NCBI GenBank assembly: GCA_947473045.1
Contig: CANJCO010000017.1
Location: 1 to 64,000 of the forward strand
DNA: 64,000 bases
Reading direction: 5' to 3'
Source of the DNA: Myxococcales bacterium
Lineage (GTDB): Bacteria > Myxococcota_A > Polyangia > Polyangiales > Polyangiaceae
Part shown: positions 52,538 to 60,852 of the stretch, piece after piece
How the letters are laid out: the number at the start of each line of letters is the position of its first letter
How positions within the stretch are numbered: position 1 is the stretch's first letter
The notes under the pieces: generated by a model
What the model saw: only the letters and a program-made list of their open reading frames with translations
What the model was told of the DNA's origin: nothing
Database searches by the model: none
Position numbers and translations under genes: made by a program

Positions 52538-53260
52538 CTACTTCGCGCAGACGTTCGCGCTGACGATGCGCGTCGGGGCCGCGGGCGGCTCGCCGCGAGC
52601 GATCTTCGGGAGAACGTCGAGCCCTTCGGTGACGTTGCCGAGGATGGTGTAGCTCTGGTTGAGCGACGGATACGGGACGAACGTGATGAAAAATTGCGAG
52701 CCGGTGGTGTTGGGCGCCCCGGCGTTGGCCATCGCCACAATTCCAGGAGCGTCAAAGTTCACCGCAGGGTTGGCCTCGACGTCGAAGCTGTAGCCGGGCC
52801 CCCCGGTGCCCCAGAGCTTCTTGTTCGCCTTGAGCGTGTTGGGGTCTCCGCCCTGCGCCATGAACGCCTCGATGACGCGGTGAAACAGCAGGCCGTCGAA
52901 GTAGTGATGAAGCGTGAGGAATACAAACGAGTTGCTCGCGATCGGCGCGTCCTGCGTGCGAAAATGCCACACGATGCGCCCCTGATCGGTCTCGACGACC
53001 TCAAGGTAGTCCTTCGCCGGGTCGAGCACGGCGTCGGCCTTGGAGAAGGTGTGCGTAACGGCGCTCTCAGTCGCGAACGGCACCAGATTGTAGCCCGCGG
53101 GGCAATAGGCGACCGGAGCGGCATCGGCGGCGTCGGCCTCGCCGGCTTCGCTCGCTTCGCCGGCGTCGATCGCGGCATCGGCGATCGAACCCGCGGGGGT
53201 TGCGCTCGTGCTCGAGCAGGCGACGAGGAGCAGCGGGGACAGTAGGGAAAGAAGGCGCAT
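52538..53260 (-). CDS. Cyclophilin-type peptidyl-prolyl isomerase lipoprotein
   Basis: 240 residues. A lipobox ends at LLLVAC (Cys15), followed by an Ala/Asp/Glu-rich linker. The cyclophilin domain shows FVFLTLHHYFDGLLFHRVIEAFMAQGGDP, the conserved catalytic Arg in FHRV, and SQFFITFVPYPSLNQSYTILGNV (both read in parts). It should speed proline isomerisation of envelope proteins at the membrane surface. It is divergent from pxpA, whose start nearly abuts it. Confidence 0.9.
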   Translation of the reverse strand: MRLLSLLSPLLLVACSSTSATPAGSIADAAIDAGEASEAGEADAADAAPVAYCPAGYNLVPFATESAVTHTFSKADAVLDPAKDYLEVVETDQGRIVWHFRTQDAPIASNSFVFLTLHHYFDGLLFHRVIEAFMAQGGDPNTLKANKKLWGTGGPGYSFDVEANPAVNFDAPGIVAMANAGAPNTTGSQFFITFVPYPSLNQSYTILGNVTEGLDVLPKIARGEPPAAPTRIVSANVCAK

Positions 53261-53278
53261 TTGGAGTATTGTATCGAT

Positions 53279-53968
53279 GTGCGCGCGCGACCGCTGCTGA
53301 ATATCGACGCCGGCGAGCTCGCAGGCGAGCCCGAGGCGCTCTACGCGCTCGCCCAGATCGCCAACGTCGCCTGCGGAGGTCACGCCGGCGACGACGACTC
53401 GATGCGCCGCGCGATTGACGCGTGCAGCCTGCACGGCACCGCGCTCGGGGCGCATCCGTCGTTCCCTGATCGACCCGGCTTCGGACGCGTGCATCAGGAG
53501 ATGCGGACGGAGGACCTCGAAGCGGCCGTCGCCGGGCAGTGCGCCGCCCTCGCGCGCCTCGCGCGGCAAGCGGGCACGACGGTGCGCTACGCGAAGCTGC
53601 ACGGCGCGCTCTACCACGCCGCCAGCCGCGATCCTGGCGCGGCGCGCGCCTGCATTCAGGGCATCCGCACCGCGCTCGGCGACGCCGTGACGGTCATCGG
53701 CCCGAAGTCCTGCGCCCTGTCGGAGGCCGCCGCGCACGCACGCCTCCCCTACGCCGTCGAAGCGTTCGCCGATCGCGGAGTGCAGGCCGACGGCGCGCTG
53801 ATTCCGAGAGGTCAGCCCGGGGCGATGATCACCCATCCGCCGCAGGCCGCGGAGCGCGCGCGAGCGCTGATGACCACTTGCGACACGCTTTGCGTGCATG
53901 GCGACTCGCCCGGCGCTGTCGCGATCGCGAGGGCCGTACGTGAGGAGATCGATGCTGCAGGTCCGTAG
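53279..53968 (+). CDS. pxpA: 5-oxoprolinase subunit A (LamB/YcsF family)
   Basis: 229 residues. The LamB/YcsF signatures are LLNIDAGE near the start, ANVACGGHAGD and GAHPSFPDRPGFGR, then YAKLHGALYH and EAFADRGVQADGALIPRGQPGA. With PxpB and PxpC it opens 5-oxoproline to glutamate using ATP. The GTG at 53279 aligns the conserved N-terminus best; a TTG at 53261 would add six residues and abut the divergent cyclophilin start. pxpB begins 17 bp before its stop. Confidence 0.9.
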   Translation: MRARPLLNIDAGELAGEPEALYALAQIANVACGGHAGDDDSMRRAIDACSLHGTALGAHPSFPDRPGFGRVHQEMRTEDLEAAVAGQCAALARLARQAGTTVRYAKLHGALYHAASRDPGAARACIQGIRTALGDAVTVIGPKSCALSEAAAHARLPYAVEAFADRGVQADGALIPRGQPGAMITHPPQAAERARALMTTCDTLCVHGDSPGAVAIARAVREEIDAAGP

Positions 53969-54554
53969 ACTGGGAGACACCGCGTTTCGAATCGAGCGCC
54001 CGGCGGGGCTCGACGCACGCTGCCTGTTCGAGCGCGCCCGCGCGTGGCCGGCGGTCATCGACGCGGTCGTGACCGAGCGTCATGTCGCGGTCTATTTTGC
54101 TGCTGCAACCGAGTTGCAGGATGCCTGGCTCGCGAGCCTCGCCGCGCCCTCGGAGGCTTCGCTCGCGACCGCGCGGGAGCACGTGATCGCGGTCGTCTAC
54201 GACGGGCCCGATCTCGATGACGTCGCGGCGCGCGCAGGGCTGCGTCCGCGGGAGGTGATCGCGGCGCACCAGTCGGCCCTCTACGAGGTCGCGATGATGG
54301 GATTCCAGCCTGGATTTGCCTATCTCACGGGCCTGAGCGCGCGGCTCGTGCTGCCCCGACGCGAGACCCCGCGCACCCGCGTCCCCGCGGGCTCGGTCGC
54401 GATCGGCGGACGCTACGCGGGCGTGTATCCGTTCGCCTCGCCAGGAGGCTGGCACCTGCTCGGGCGCGCGGTCGGAGCGCCCCTGTTCGACTCTGAGCGC
54501 GGCGCGCGACTCGCAGTGGGAGATCGCGTGCGGTTCAAGCAGGAGGCAAAGTGA
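53952..54554 (+). CDS. pxpB: 5-oxoprolinase subunit B (KipI/AHS1 domain)
   Basis: 200 residues from the ATG at 53952, overlapping pxpA by 17 bp. It shows the KipI/AHS1 pattern: VVYDGPDLDDVAARAGL, MGFQPGFAYLTGL, LPRRETPRTRVPAGSVAIGG and YPFASPGGWHLLGR. It forms the ATP-dependent 5-oxoprolinase with PxpA and PxpC. The stop overlaps the pxpC GTG start (GTGA). Confidence 0.92.
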   Translation: MLQVRRLGDTAFRIERPAGLDARCLFERARAWPAVIDAVVTERHVAVYFAAATELQDAWLASLAAPSEASLATAREHVIAVVYDGPDLDDVAARAGLRPREVIAAHQSALYEVAMMGFQPGFAYLTGLSARLVLPRRETPRTRVPAGSVAIGGRYAGVYPFASPGGWHLLGRAVGAPLFDSERGARLAVGDRVRFKQEAK

Positions 54555-55354
54555 TCGTCATCGAGAGGGCCTCGCTCGCGCTCGTGGTCGACGACGGTCG
54601 TCGCGGCCGCATGCACGAGGGGGTCGCGTGGAGCGGACCGCTGGCTCCCGAGCTGATGGCGCGAGCGAACGCAGCGGCGGGCAATGCGCGTCTGGCGGCG
54701 GCCATCGAGCTGCACGGCGCGATCACCCTACGCGCCACCGCGCCGGCGCGCCTGGCGACTGAGCGCGGCGACGTGCATGCGCTCGAGGCGGGCGACGCCT
54801 TGACGATCGGTCGCGACGCTTCGCTGCGCGTTCGCTACCTCGCGATCACGGGCGGATTCGACGTGCCGCGTGTGCTCGGCAGCCGCACGACGCTGCTGGC
54901 AGCGCGGCTGGGCGGCGCGGGCGGCGCTGCGCTGCGCAGTGGAACGAGCCTCAGCGCCGGCACCGACCTCGGCGACGATCGACCGCCGCCGTGGGAGATG
55001 CGCGCGGACGAGCCGCTCGCGATTGTGGCAGGCCCCGACCACGAGGCATTCCACATTTCGGCGATCACCGAGTTGACCTCCCAGGAGTACACCATCACGC
55101 CCGCGAGCGATCGCACCGGCACGCGGCTGTCGGGCCCCCCCCTCGTTCGGCGCGGACCGGACACGCAGCCGTCCGCGCCCATGGTGGCCGGCGCAATTCA
55201 AGTCGCAGCCGACGGAGCCCCCATCGTGCTCGGTCCCGATCACCCCACGACCGGCGGCTACCCCGTGGTGGCGGCGATCGCATCGCGCGATCTCGGGCGT
55301 TTCTTCGCGCGCCCCGTGGGATCGCCCGTCCGCTTTTGCGAGCTTCGTTCGTAG
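54551..55354 (+). CDS. pxpC: 5-oxoprolinase subunit C (KipA/AHS2 domain)
   Basis: 267 residues from GTG 54551. The AHS2 domain is recognised from ARANAAAGNARLAAAIEL, the strand YLAITGGFDVPRVLGSRTT, and the C-terminal LGPDHPTTGGYPVVA. It completes the pxpABC set for 5-oxoproline (pyroglutamate) recycling. Slightly shorter than many PxpC proteins (~300). The next lipoprotein gene follows after 9 bp. Confidence 0.92.
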   Translation: MIVIERASLALVVDDGRRGRMHEGVAWSGPLAPELMARANAAAGNARLAAAIELHGAITLRATAPARLATERGDVHALEAGDALTIGRDASLRVRYLAITGGFDVPRVLGSRTTLLAARLGGAGGAALRSGTSLSAGTDLGDDRPPPWEMRADEPLAIVAGPDHEAFHISAITELTSQEYTITPASDRTGTRLSGPPLVRRGPDTQPSAPMVAGAIQVAADGAPIVLGPDHPTTGGYPVVAAIASRDLGRFFARPVGSPVRFCELRS

Positions 55355-55363
55355 GACAAAGAC

Positions 55364-55891
55364 ATGAGACTCAGCTGCTTCCTCGCCGCGCTCGCGTCGG
55401 TCTGCGCGGCCTGCGGTTCAAACCGACCGCCTCCGCTGAACGACAGCGAGGCGGGAGCTCCGGTCTTCGACTACGACGCGTCGAATCGTGGTGACCTCGG
55501 CGCGCCCCCCCTCGCGCCCGACGCCGGCGGAGGCGCAGGCGCGAGCGCGCGCGACTACGAGGGCGTCTGCACACCAGGCATGACGCCGATCTGGCACTTC
55601 CACGATTTCAAGACGCACACGCCCGGCAACGCTCACATTATTTTGACGGCCAGCACCGCGCCCACACAAGCGGCGCTCGCGAAGGCACCCACCGTGCAGC
55701 TCGCCGTCATCAAGGGCCCCGACATCAAGACCTGGGCGGGCGTCGACGTCGAGCCCATGTTGCAGAGCATCGGCCAGCGATCGCTGTTGTGGCTGCGGAT
55801 CACGACCGAGATGGTGCCAGACACGAGCGACGCCGGCTCACCCCAAATGAACGCGTCGCGGCAACTCTACGACTGCGTGGTCGGGCAGTAG
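55364..55891 (+). CDS. Small lipoprotein of unknown function
   Basis: 175 residues with a signal peptide and a Cys near residue 17 (SVCAACGS). A Gly/Asp/Ala linker leads to a domain with CTPGMTPIWHFHDFKTHTPGNAHI, strands TVQLAVIKGPDIKTW and a final Cys (YDCVVGQ). I do not recognise a family. It lies 9 bp after pxpC and 33 bp before the dioxygenase-like gene, so it may be on their transcript. Confidence 0.6.
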   Translation: MRLSCFLAALASVCAACGSNRPPPLNDSEAGAPVFDYDASNRGDLGAPPLAPDAGGGAGASARDYEGVCTPGMTPIWHFHDFKTHTPGNAHIILTASTAPTQAALAKAPTVQLAVIKGPDIKTWAGVDVEPMLQSIGQRSLLWLRITTEMVPDTSDAGSPQMNASRQLYDCVVGQ

Positions 55892-55924
55892 CCCCACAGA
55901 CGCCCGAGCACGCAAAGGCCCACC

Positions 55925-56686
55925 ATGTCCGCACCCATGCCCGTCATCTTCATCGCGCACGGAGCCCCCATGCTCCTCGAGGACGACATCTGGACGACCC
56001 AGCTCGCCGCGTGGGCGAAGGCCATGCCCCGGCCCGCCGCCGTGCTCATTTTCTCGGCCCACTGGGAGGCATCCCCGCCCAATCTGGGCGCAACGTCCCG
56101 GGTGCCGCTCATCTACGATTTCTCGGGATTTCCGGCACATTTCTACGCCCTCGAGTATCCCGCCCCCGGAGCGCCCGAGCTAGCCGCGCGCGTACGAACG
56201 CTGCTCGGCGCGGGCCCGTCCTCATGCGTAGATGCCCCCGGGCGGGGACTCGATCACGGCGCCTACATCCCACTCATGTGCATGTACCCGGAGGCAGACA
56301 TCCCAGTTCTTCAGGTCTCCCTGCCCGGTGAAGACCCGGCGCGCCTGCTCGCCCTCGGCCAGGCGCTCGTCCCGCTGCGTGACGAAGGCGTGCTCATCGC
56401 CGGGAGCGGCTTTTTGACGCACAACATGCGGGCATTTTCGAACGCGACCCCCGCGTGGGCCACGGCCTTCGACCAGTGGGCCGCGCGCACCCTGGCCGGC
56501 GGCGACATCGAGGCCCTCTGTGACTATCGGGCCCGCGCACCGAACGTGGCGACGGCGCTCCCCACGCGCGAACACTTCACGCCGCTGATCGTGGCGGCAG
56601 GGGCGGCGCGCGGAGACAGCGCAAAATTTCCCATCGAAGGGTTCGCGTTCGGCTCGTTTACCAAGCGATCGGTGCAGTGGGGGTGA
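55925..56686 (+). CDS. Extradiol ring-cleavage dioxygenase (DODA/YgiD type)
   Basis: 253 residues matching class III LigB-like DODA enzymes: VIFIAHGAPMLL (metal His), LIFSAHWEASPP (second His), YDFSGFPAHFYALEYPAPG, GLDHGAYIPLMCMYPEADIPVLQVS and GSGFLTHNMRAF. Members open catechols such as DOPA using Fe(II) or Zn(II); the true substrate is unknown and YgiD-like proteins are often uncharacterised. Confidence 0.9.
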   Translation: MSAPMPVIFIAHGAPMLLEDDIWTTQLAAWAKAMPRPAAVLIFSAHWEASPPNLGATSRVPLIYDFSGFPAHFYALEYPAPGAPELAARVRTLLGAGPSSCVDAPGRGLDHGAYIPLMCMYPEADIPVLQVSLPGEDPARLLALGQALVPLRDEGVLIAGSGFLTHNMRAFSNATPAWATAFDQWAARTLAGGDIEALCDYRARAPNVATALPTREHFTPLIVAAGAARGDSAKFPIEGFAFGSFTKRSVQWG

Positions 56687-56693
56687 CCGTCGA

Positions 56694-57032
56694 TCAGGCG
56701 ATCGTCAGCGAGAACGGATCGCGGACGACCACCACATCGCCTTCGATGCGCGCCCGAAACGTGCGCTGATCGTCGCACAGTCCCTTCGGCGAAATCAGCT
56801 CTCCGCTGGTGAGCGAAAACACATACCCGTGCATCGGACAGACCACGCACGCGGGGCGAAGCACGCTCCAGCCGCCCTCGGTGAGGCTGGCTCCAGCATG
56901 ATTGCAGGCGTCTTCGATCGCGTAGGGCTCGCCGTCGACGAGGCCAACGATTACGTCGAACGGCGGATGGGAGAGCCGCACGAGCGCCCCGTTTTCGAGC
57001 GCCGCCAGCGGAACAGTTCCGACCCACTTCAT
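56694..57032 (-). CDS. Rieske-type ferredoxin
   Basis: 112 residues from the ATG at 57032. The [2Fe-2S] ligands are C-N-H in EDACNHAG and C-P-M-H in VVCPMHGYVFSL. The size and shape match NirD/bacterial ferredoxin components of oxygenases (small soluble electron carriers). No oxygenase is adjacent; it is the last gene of a ten-gene minus-strand run, 5 bp after the LON-domain gene. Confidence 0.9.
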   Translation of the reverse strand: MKWVGTVPLAALENGALVRLSHPPFDVIVGLVDGEPYAIEDACNHAGASLTEGGWSVLRPACVVCPMHGYVFSLTSGELISPKGLCDDQRTFRARIEGDVVVVRDPFSLTIA

Positions 57033-57037
57033 GACGG

Positions 57038-57697
57038 TTAGTTGCTGATCCGCGAGCCGCCGGTGAGGCTGGCGTGCTGCATGGCGAGCTCGCGGGTGAC
57101 GAGCGACACGCGCGCGGCGTCGTCGAGCTCCTCGAGCACCGACTGTCGCGCCTCCCCGTCGATCATAAGGTAGTGCGCGCACACGTCCGCGAGCTGTCCG
57201 GCGGCGAGGCCTTCGGGGAGCTCAAACGCGACGTCGGCTTCGCGACGGCGCATCTCGGTCACGAACGCGGTCGCGGCCGCGACGAGCGCAGCGCTGTCAT
57301 TTTGGGTAACCCGGGACGCGCGCGTTTCGAGCAGGGTGGCGCGCGCGCGGCGGTAGGGGATCTCGAAAGGCAGCTCCTCGAGGCTCACCCGCGCAAGCCC
57401 TTCGAGCACGATGTCCGACCGCCCGTCGGGCAAGCGCGCGACCTCCTTCACGAACCCGACGCCGGCGACGCGCGCGAGCCGCGGATGACCGCGCGGGTCG
57501 ATGAGATCGGCCGGATCGGGCACCATGACGATGGCCATGATCCCGTGCTGCTGAATGCAGTCTGCAAGCATTTTTCGGTAACGCGCCTCGAAGACATGCA
57601 GCGGCAGCTGGGCGCGCGGAAACAGCGCCGCCTGCGAGAGCGGAAACAGCGGCATCGCCAAAAGGGCTGCGTCGAGATCGAACCGGCTGCGCTGCAT
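57038..57697 (-). CDS. LON peptidase substrate-binding domain protein
   Basis: 219 residues. It begins with MPLFPLSQAALFPRAQLPLHVFEARYRKML (read in parts), the N-terminal LON substrate-binding fold, with GVGFVKEVARLPDGRSDIVLEGLARV following. The ATPase and protease parts of Lon are absent. Such standalone domains may recognise unfolded substrates. It starts 2 bp after the SDR stop and ends 5 bp before the Rieske ferredoxin. Confidence 0.9.
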   Translation of the reverse strand: MQRSRFDLDAALLAMPLFPLSQAALFPRAQLPLHVFEARYRKMLADCIQQHGIMAIVMVPDPADLIDPRGHPRLARVAGVGFVKEVARLPDGRSDIVLEGLARVSLEELPFEIPYRRARATLLETRASRVTQNDSAALVAAATAFVTEMRRREADVAFELPEGLAAGQLADVCAHYLMIDGEARQSVLEELDDAARVSLVTRELAMQHASLTGGSRISN

Positions 57698-57699
57698 CG

Positions 57700-58386
57700 T
57701 CAGGCTCCGAACATTTCGACGGCGCTGCCGTTCATGGCCGCGGGGGCATCGAGGCCGGCATAGGCGATCAGCCCGGCGACGTCTGCCGCGGTCATTTCAG
57801 GCTCGTAGCCGCTGCCCGCGAGCATGTCGGTGTCGACCGAACCTGGGAGCACGCACAGCGCCTGCACCCCGCTGCCACGCAGCTCTTCCGCGAGCGACTT
57901 CACGAGTCCGGTGACTCCCCATTTCGACGCGCAGTACGCGCTCTGCGCGGCCGTGCCGACGGTGCCGGAGATGCTGCCGACGGCGACGAAACGGCCTTTT
58001 CTGCAGGCCAGCATCGCGGGAAGAAAGGCGCGCGCGGTCAGGAACGCGCCTTTTAGATTCACCCCCACGACGAAGTCCCAGTCGGCCTCGCTCAGGGCGA
58101 CCACGTGGCCGCGGCGCACGACCCCCGCGTTGGCGACAACGACGGCGGGGCCTCCCAGATCGCGCAGGACGCGATCGCGAGCGGCGTCGACGTCGGCCGC
58201 GACCGATACGTCACACGGCACCACGAGCGCGGTCACGCCGAGTTGGCGAACCTCCGCTGCCACGCGGTCGAGGGCCTCCGGCGAGCGCGACATCAACGCC
58301 ACGTTGAGCCCCCGCGAGGCGAACGCGAGGGCGGCGGCGCGGCCGATTCCGCGGCTGGCTCCCGTAATCACGGCGACCGGCCTCAT
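57700..58386 (-). CDS. Short-chain dehydrogenase/reductase (3-oxoacyl reductase-like)
   Basis: 228 residues from the ATG at 58386. Classical SDR motifs are VITGASRGIGRAAAL (cofactor), NAG in VVVANAGVV, catalytic Ser in VGSISG and YCASK. The pattern is that of FabG-like NADP(H) oxidoreductases. Substrate unknown. The start overlaps the folE stop by ATGA; sepiapterin-like reductases are also SDRs, so a pterin role is possible but unproven. Confidence 0.88.
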   Translation of the reverse strand: MRPVAVITGASRGIGRAAALAFASRGLNVALMSRSPEALDRVAAEVRQLGVTALVVPCDVSVAADVDAARDRVLRDLGGPAVVVANAGVVRRGHVVALSEADWDFVVGVNLKGAFLTARAFLPAMLACRKGRFVAVGSISGTVGTAAQSAYCASKWGVTGLVKSLAEELRGSGVQALCVLPGSVDTDMLAGSGYEPEMTAADVAGLIAYAGLDAPAAMNGSAVEMFGA

Positions 58387-58925
58387 GCCAGGGGCCCCAT
58401 CACGCGCAGCGCAGCGTCGCGATCTCCGCGCAGGGCCACCGTCGCGAGGGAGGCACCGTGCCGGCGATCCCCGCGGGCGGTCATGCACGAGTGGGTCATC
58501 GAGAGGCGACACACCACCCATTTGGGATGTACGTGATCCCACATCGACTGCGCGACCTCGTCGCCGATTTGCTCCTGCAGCGTCAGGCGCCGCGCGAACA
58601 CGTCGACCAGCCGCGCGATCGCGCCGACCCCGAGAATATGGCCGATCGCTTCATAGCCCACCAGGGCGGTGCCCCACGCGGGCATCAGGTGGTGCGGACA
58701 CGTCGTGGTGATCGCGATGTCGCGCAGCACGATGACGCCGCCGTTCTGCGCGATGAGATTGTCGGCCAGCAGCGCGCCTGGATCCTGAGAGTAGCCCGAA
58801 CAGAGGTCAGCGTACGCGTCCGCGACGCGGGCGCCGGTTTCCTGGAGCGAAGCCTCGCGCGCGGGATCGCGCCCAATCGCCCTCAAAAATTCGTCAATCG
58901 CAGCTGCAGCGCGCCGTCGGTCCAA
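58383..58925 (-). CDS. folE: GTP cyclohydrolase I
   Basis: 180 residues. The zinc site is intact: C76 and H79 in TTCPHHLMP and C147 in THSCMTARG. IGHILGVGAIARLVDVFARRLTLQEQ is the family core (read in parts). It makes dihydroneopterin triphosphate from GTP, the first step of folate or tetrahydrobiopterin synthesis. The start is TTG at 58925, with no better alternative seen. Translationally coupled to the SDR gene. Confidence 0.9.
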   Translation of the reverse strand: MDRRRAAAAIDEFLRAIGRDPAREASLQETGARVADAYADLCSGYSQDPGALLADNLIAQNGGVIVLRDIAITTTCPHHLMPAWGTALVGYEAIGHILGVGAIARLVDVFARRLTLQEQIGDEVAQSMWDHVHPKWVVCRLSMTHSCMTARGDRRHGASLATVALRGDRDAALRVMGPLA

Positions 58926-58935
58926 GCCAGTGCTC

Positions 58936-59367
58936 CTAGTTGACGAGCTTCTTGCGCGCGTCGGCGCCGATCGCCTTGCGGCTCGAAAACCCTTCGCTCA
59001 GCTTGTGATAGTGCGTGATGGATCCTTCGCCAAGCCTCCAGCACAGCCACACCAGCTCGCCCTCGACTTCGCCGTAGAAATCAACGAGGCCGCGGCGGGG
59101 ATCCTTGAGCACGCCTCCGAGCGCTTCGAGCTCGTTCCACGCCTCGGTGTACTGGGATATCTGGCGGGTCAGCGCCTGCTTCTTGCGGCGCACTTCCGCG
59201 CCGTCGGCCGGCTCGACGCGCAAGTGGGAGGTCGCCTTGCCGAGCTCGATACCGAGCTCTTCGAGTCCGCGCTCGATGTCCGCGCGGCGCGCGAGCTGCG
59301 CATGAAAAATGCGCTCGAGCTCGGGAATGAGCGCCGACGCCGCCTCAAGAGTTTTTTTGGGCTGCAC
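58936..59367 (-). CDS. DUF2203-family protein
   Basis: Small soluble protein of about 143 residues. The sequence LEAASALIPELERIF, a coiled-coil-like middle (EVRRKKQALTRQISQYTEAWNELEALG, in parts) and GLVDFYGEVEGELVWLCWRLGE, followed by ITHYHKL, match the DUF2203 family of unknown function. The GTG at 59367 is preferred; a TTG at 59385 would add six residues. It ends 10 bp before folE. Confidence 0.78.
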   Translation of the reverse strand: MQPKKTLEAASALIPELERIFHAQLARRADIERGLEELGIELGKATSHLRVEPADGAEVRRKKQALTRQISQYTEAWNELEALGGVLKDPRRGLVDFYGEVEGELVWLCWRLGEGSITHYHKLSEGFSSRKAIGADARKKLVN

Positions 59368-59386
59368 ACCCCGATGGTAGCGCAAA

Positions 59387-60559
59387 TCAGCCGCGCATGG
59401 CGTCCATGGGATCGACCGTCGCCGCCCGCCACGCGGGGACGACCGACAAGCCCACGAACGGCGCGATCACCGCGAGCGAGAGCCCGACGAGCTGTGCGAG
59501 GTCTACTTCAGGCGTGAGGCGCGCCTCGGGATACAGCACGCTCCAACCGACGAGCGCGGGACGCAGCCCTGGCGCGCCCATCCAGAACACCCACGCATAG
59601 GCGCTGAGCAGCCCAAGCGCAGTCGCGAACGAAGCGATCACGAGCGACTCGGCCATGCGTGCCCAGAGCACATCGGACGTGGAAAATCCGACCGCTTTGA
59701 GGACCGCGATCTCCCGTTTGTCATCCGGCGACAGGCCGCTGGTTCGATGCCACGCGAGCACGAGCAGCGCGATCAGCGCCGGAATGCTCGCCGCGAGGAG
59801 CAGACCTCCGCGCCGACCGTAGGCGAGCGCGTAGACCCGTGAAAGGGCCTCTTTTTCCAGCACGCGGGCTCCTGGAATTCGCTCGAGCGCCGTCTGGGCC
59901 GCAATTTTTCGCTCGGCAGGATTCGCGACGGTGAGCGCCAAATCGGTCGCGTCGCCGGGCGCGAGCCCCAGAAGCGCGCGCGCGTCAGCGTCGTCGCACA
60001 GCACGACATCGGCGGCGTAGAGATCAAGGTCGGAGCGGAACGTGCCGGCTACGCGCAGGGCAGGCGAAGGCTTCGGCGTTGGCAGCCCCAGGGTGTCGCC
60101 GACGGCGAGGCCGAGCGAGCGCGCGAGGGTATCGCCCACGAGCATCTCGTGCGCCCCGCGGCGGCGGTCGGCTCCAGCCGACAACACCCCGCGCGAAGGG
60201 TCGAGGGTTGGGGCGTCGTCGGCGAGGCCAACGATCGTGACGTTGCCCTGAAGCGCAGGCAGAAACAGGTAGCCCCACACGCGCGCGCGCACGCTCGTGA
60301 CGCCGTCGATCTGCGCCAGCAGCGCGGCGTCCGACGTTTGGAGCACCGTCGGCCGCCCTCCGACCAGTCGTTGCACGACGACATCCGGCATCGCGCGGGC
60401 CGCGCGGGCCGACTCCGCACGCAGCGCATCGGTCAGAAACAGCACCGCAGCCACGAGCGTGAGGGTCAGCGCCAGCGCGAGCCCGAGCGCGATCGATTGA
60501 CCGGCGCGGCGGCGCAGACCCGCCACCGCATACGCAAAGATCGACGTTGCTGCCCTCAT
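59387..60559 (-). CDS. ABC transporter permease (FtsX/MacB/LolC-like)
   Basis: 390 residues. One N-terminal helix (IALGLALALTLTLVAAVLFLTDAL, in parts), a ~210-residue periplasmic domain, then three helices near the C-terminus (LLLAASIPALIALLVLAW; ESLVIASFATALGLLSAYAWVFW; LVGLSLAVIAPFVGLSV), with the FtsX-type coupling segment DDKREIAVLKAVGFS and the final WRAATVDPMDAMRG. No ATPase gene is adjacent. The start overlaps the small upstream gene (ATGA), two genes after mlaE. Confidence 0.87.
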   Translation of the reverse strand: MRAATSIFAYAVAGLRRRAGQSIALGLALALTLTLVAAVLFLTDALRAESARAARAMPDVVVQRLVGGRPTVLQTSDAALLAQIDGVTSVRARVWGYLFLPALQGNVTIVGLADDAPTLDPSRGVLSAGADRRRGAHEMLVGDTLARSLGLAVGDTLGLPTPKPSPALRVAGTFRSDLDLYAADVVLCDDADARALLGLAPGDATDLALTVANPAERKIAAQTALERIPGARVLEKEALSRVYALAYGRRGGLLLAASIPALIALLVLAWHRTSGLSPDDKREIAVLKAVGFSTSDVLWARMAESLVIASFATALGLLSAYAWVFWMGAPGLRPALVGWSVLYPEARLTPEVDLAQLVGLSLAVIAPFVGLSVVPAWRAATVDPMDAMRG

Positions 60560-60852
60560 CGCGCGGACCTCCACAGCTCCGCCGGCGGCGACATCACGCC
60601 GCCCGCGGGATCGGGATCGGGCAGCGCGGGGCCGTCGGCGAAGGCCGCGTTGGGCTCCTCCATCGATGGAGCGCGCAGCCAGCGAGCGCCGCCGCTGAGG
60701 GCGAGGTCGCTCGACGGCAGGCGGGCCGCGATCGCGTCGATCGCGGGGCGCCGCGCGGCACGATCGGCGCGACGGGACCGCGCATCGAGCGCGAGCGCAG
60801 CGACGAGCACAGGCAGCACCACAAGCACCGCGAGCGCGCGCCCGCCCCTCAC
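60556..60852 (-). CDS. Small membrane-anchored or exported protein
   Basis: 98 residues from GTG 60852: an N-terminal hydrophobic segment (ALAVLVVLPVLVAALAL), then a polar, Pro-rich tail. No family recognised. It overlaps mlaE upstream (GTGA) and the permease downstream (ATGA), which makes a real, translationally coupled gene likely despite its small size. Confidence 0.6.
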   Translation of the reverse strand: MRGGRALAVLVVLPVLVAALALDARSRRADRAARRPAIDAIAARLPSSDLALSGGARWLRAPSMEEPNAAFADGPALPDPDPAGGVMSPPAELWRSAR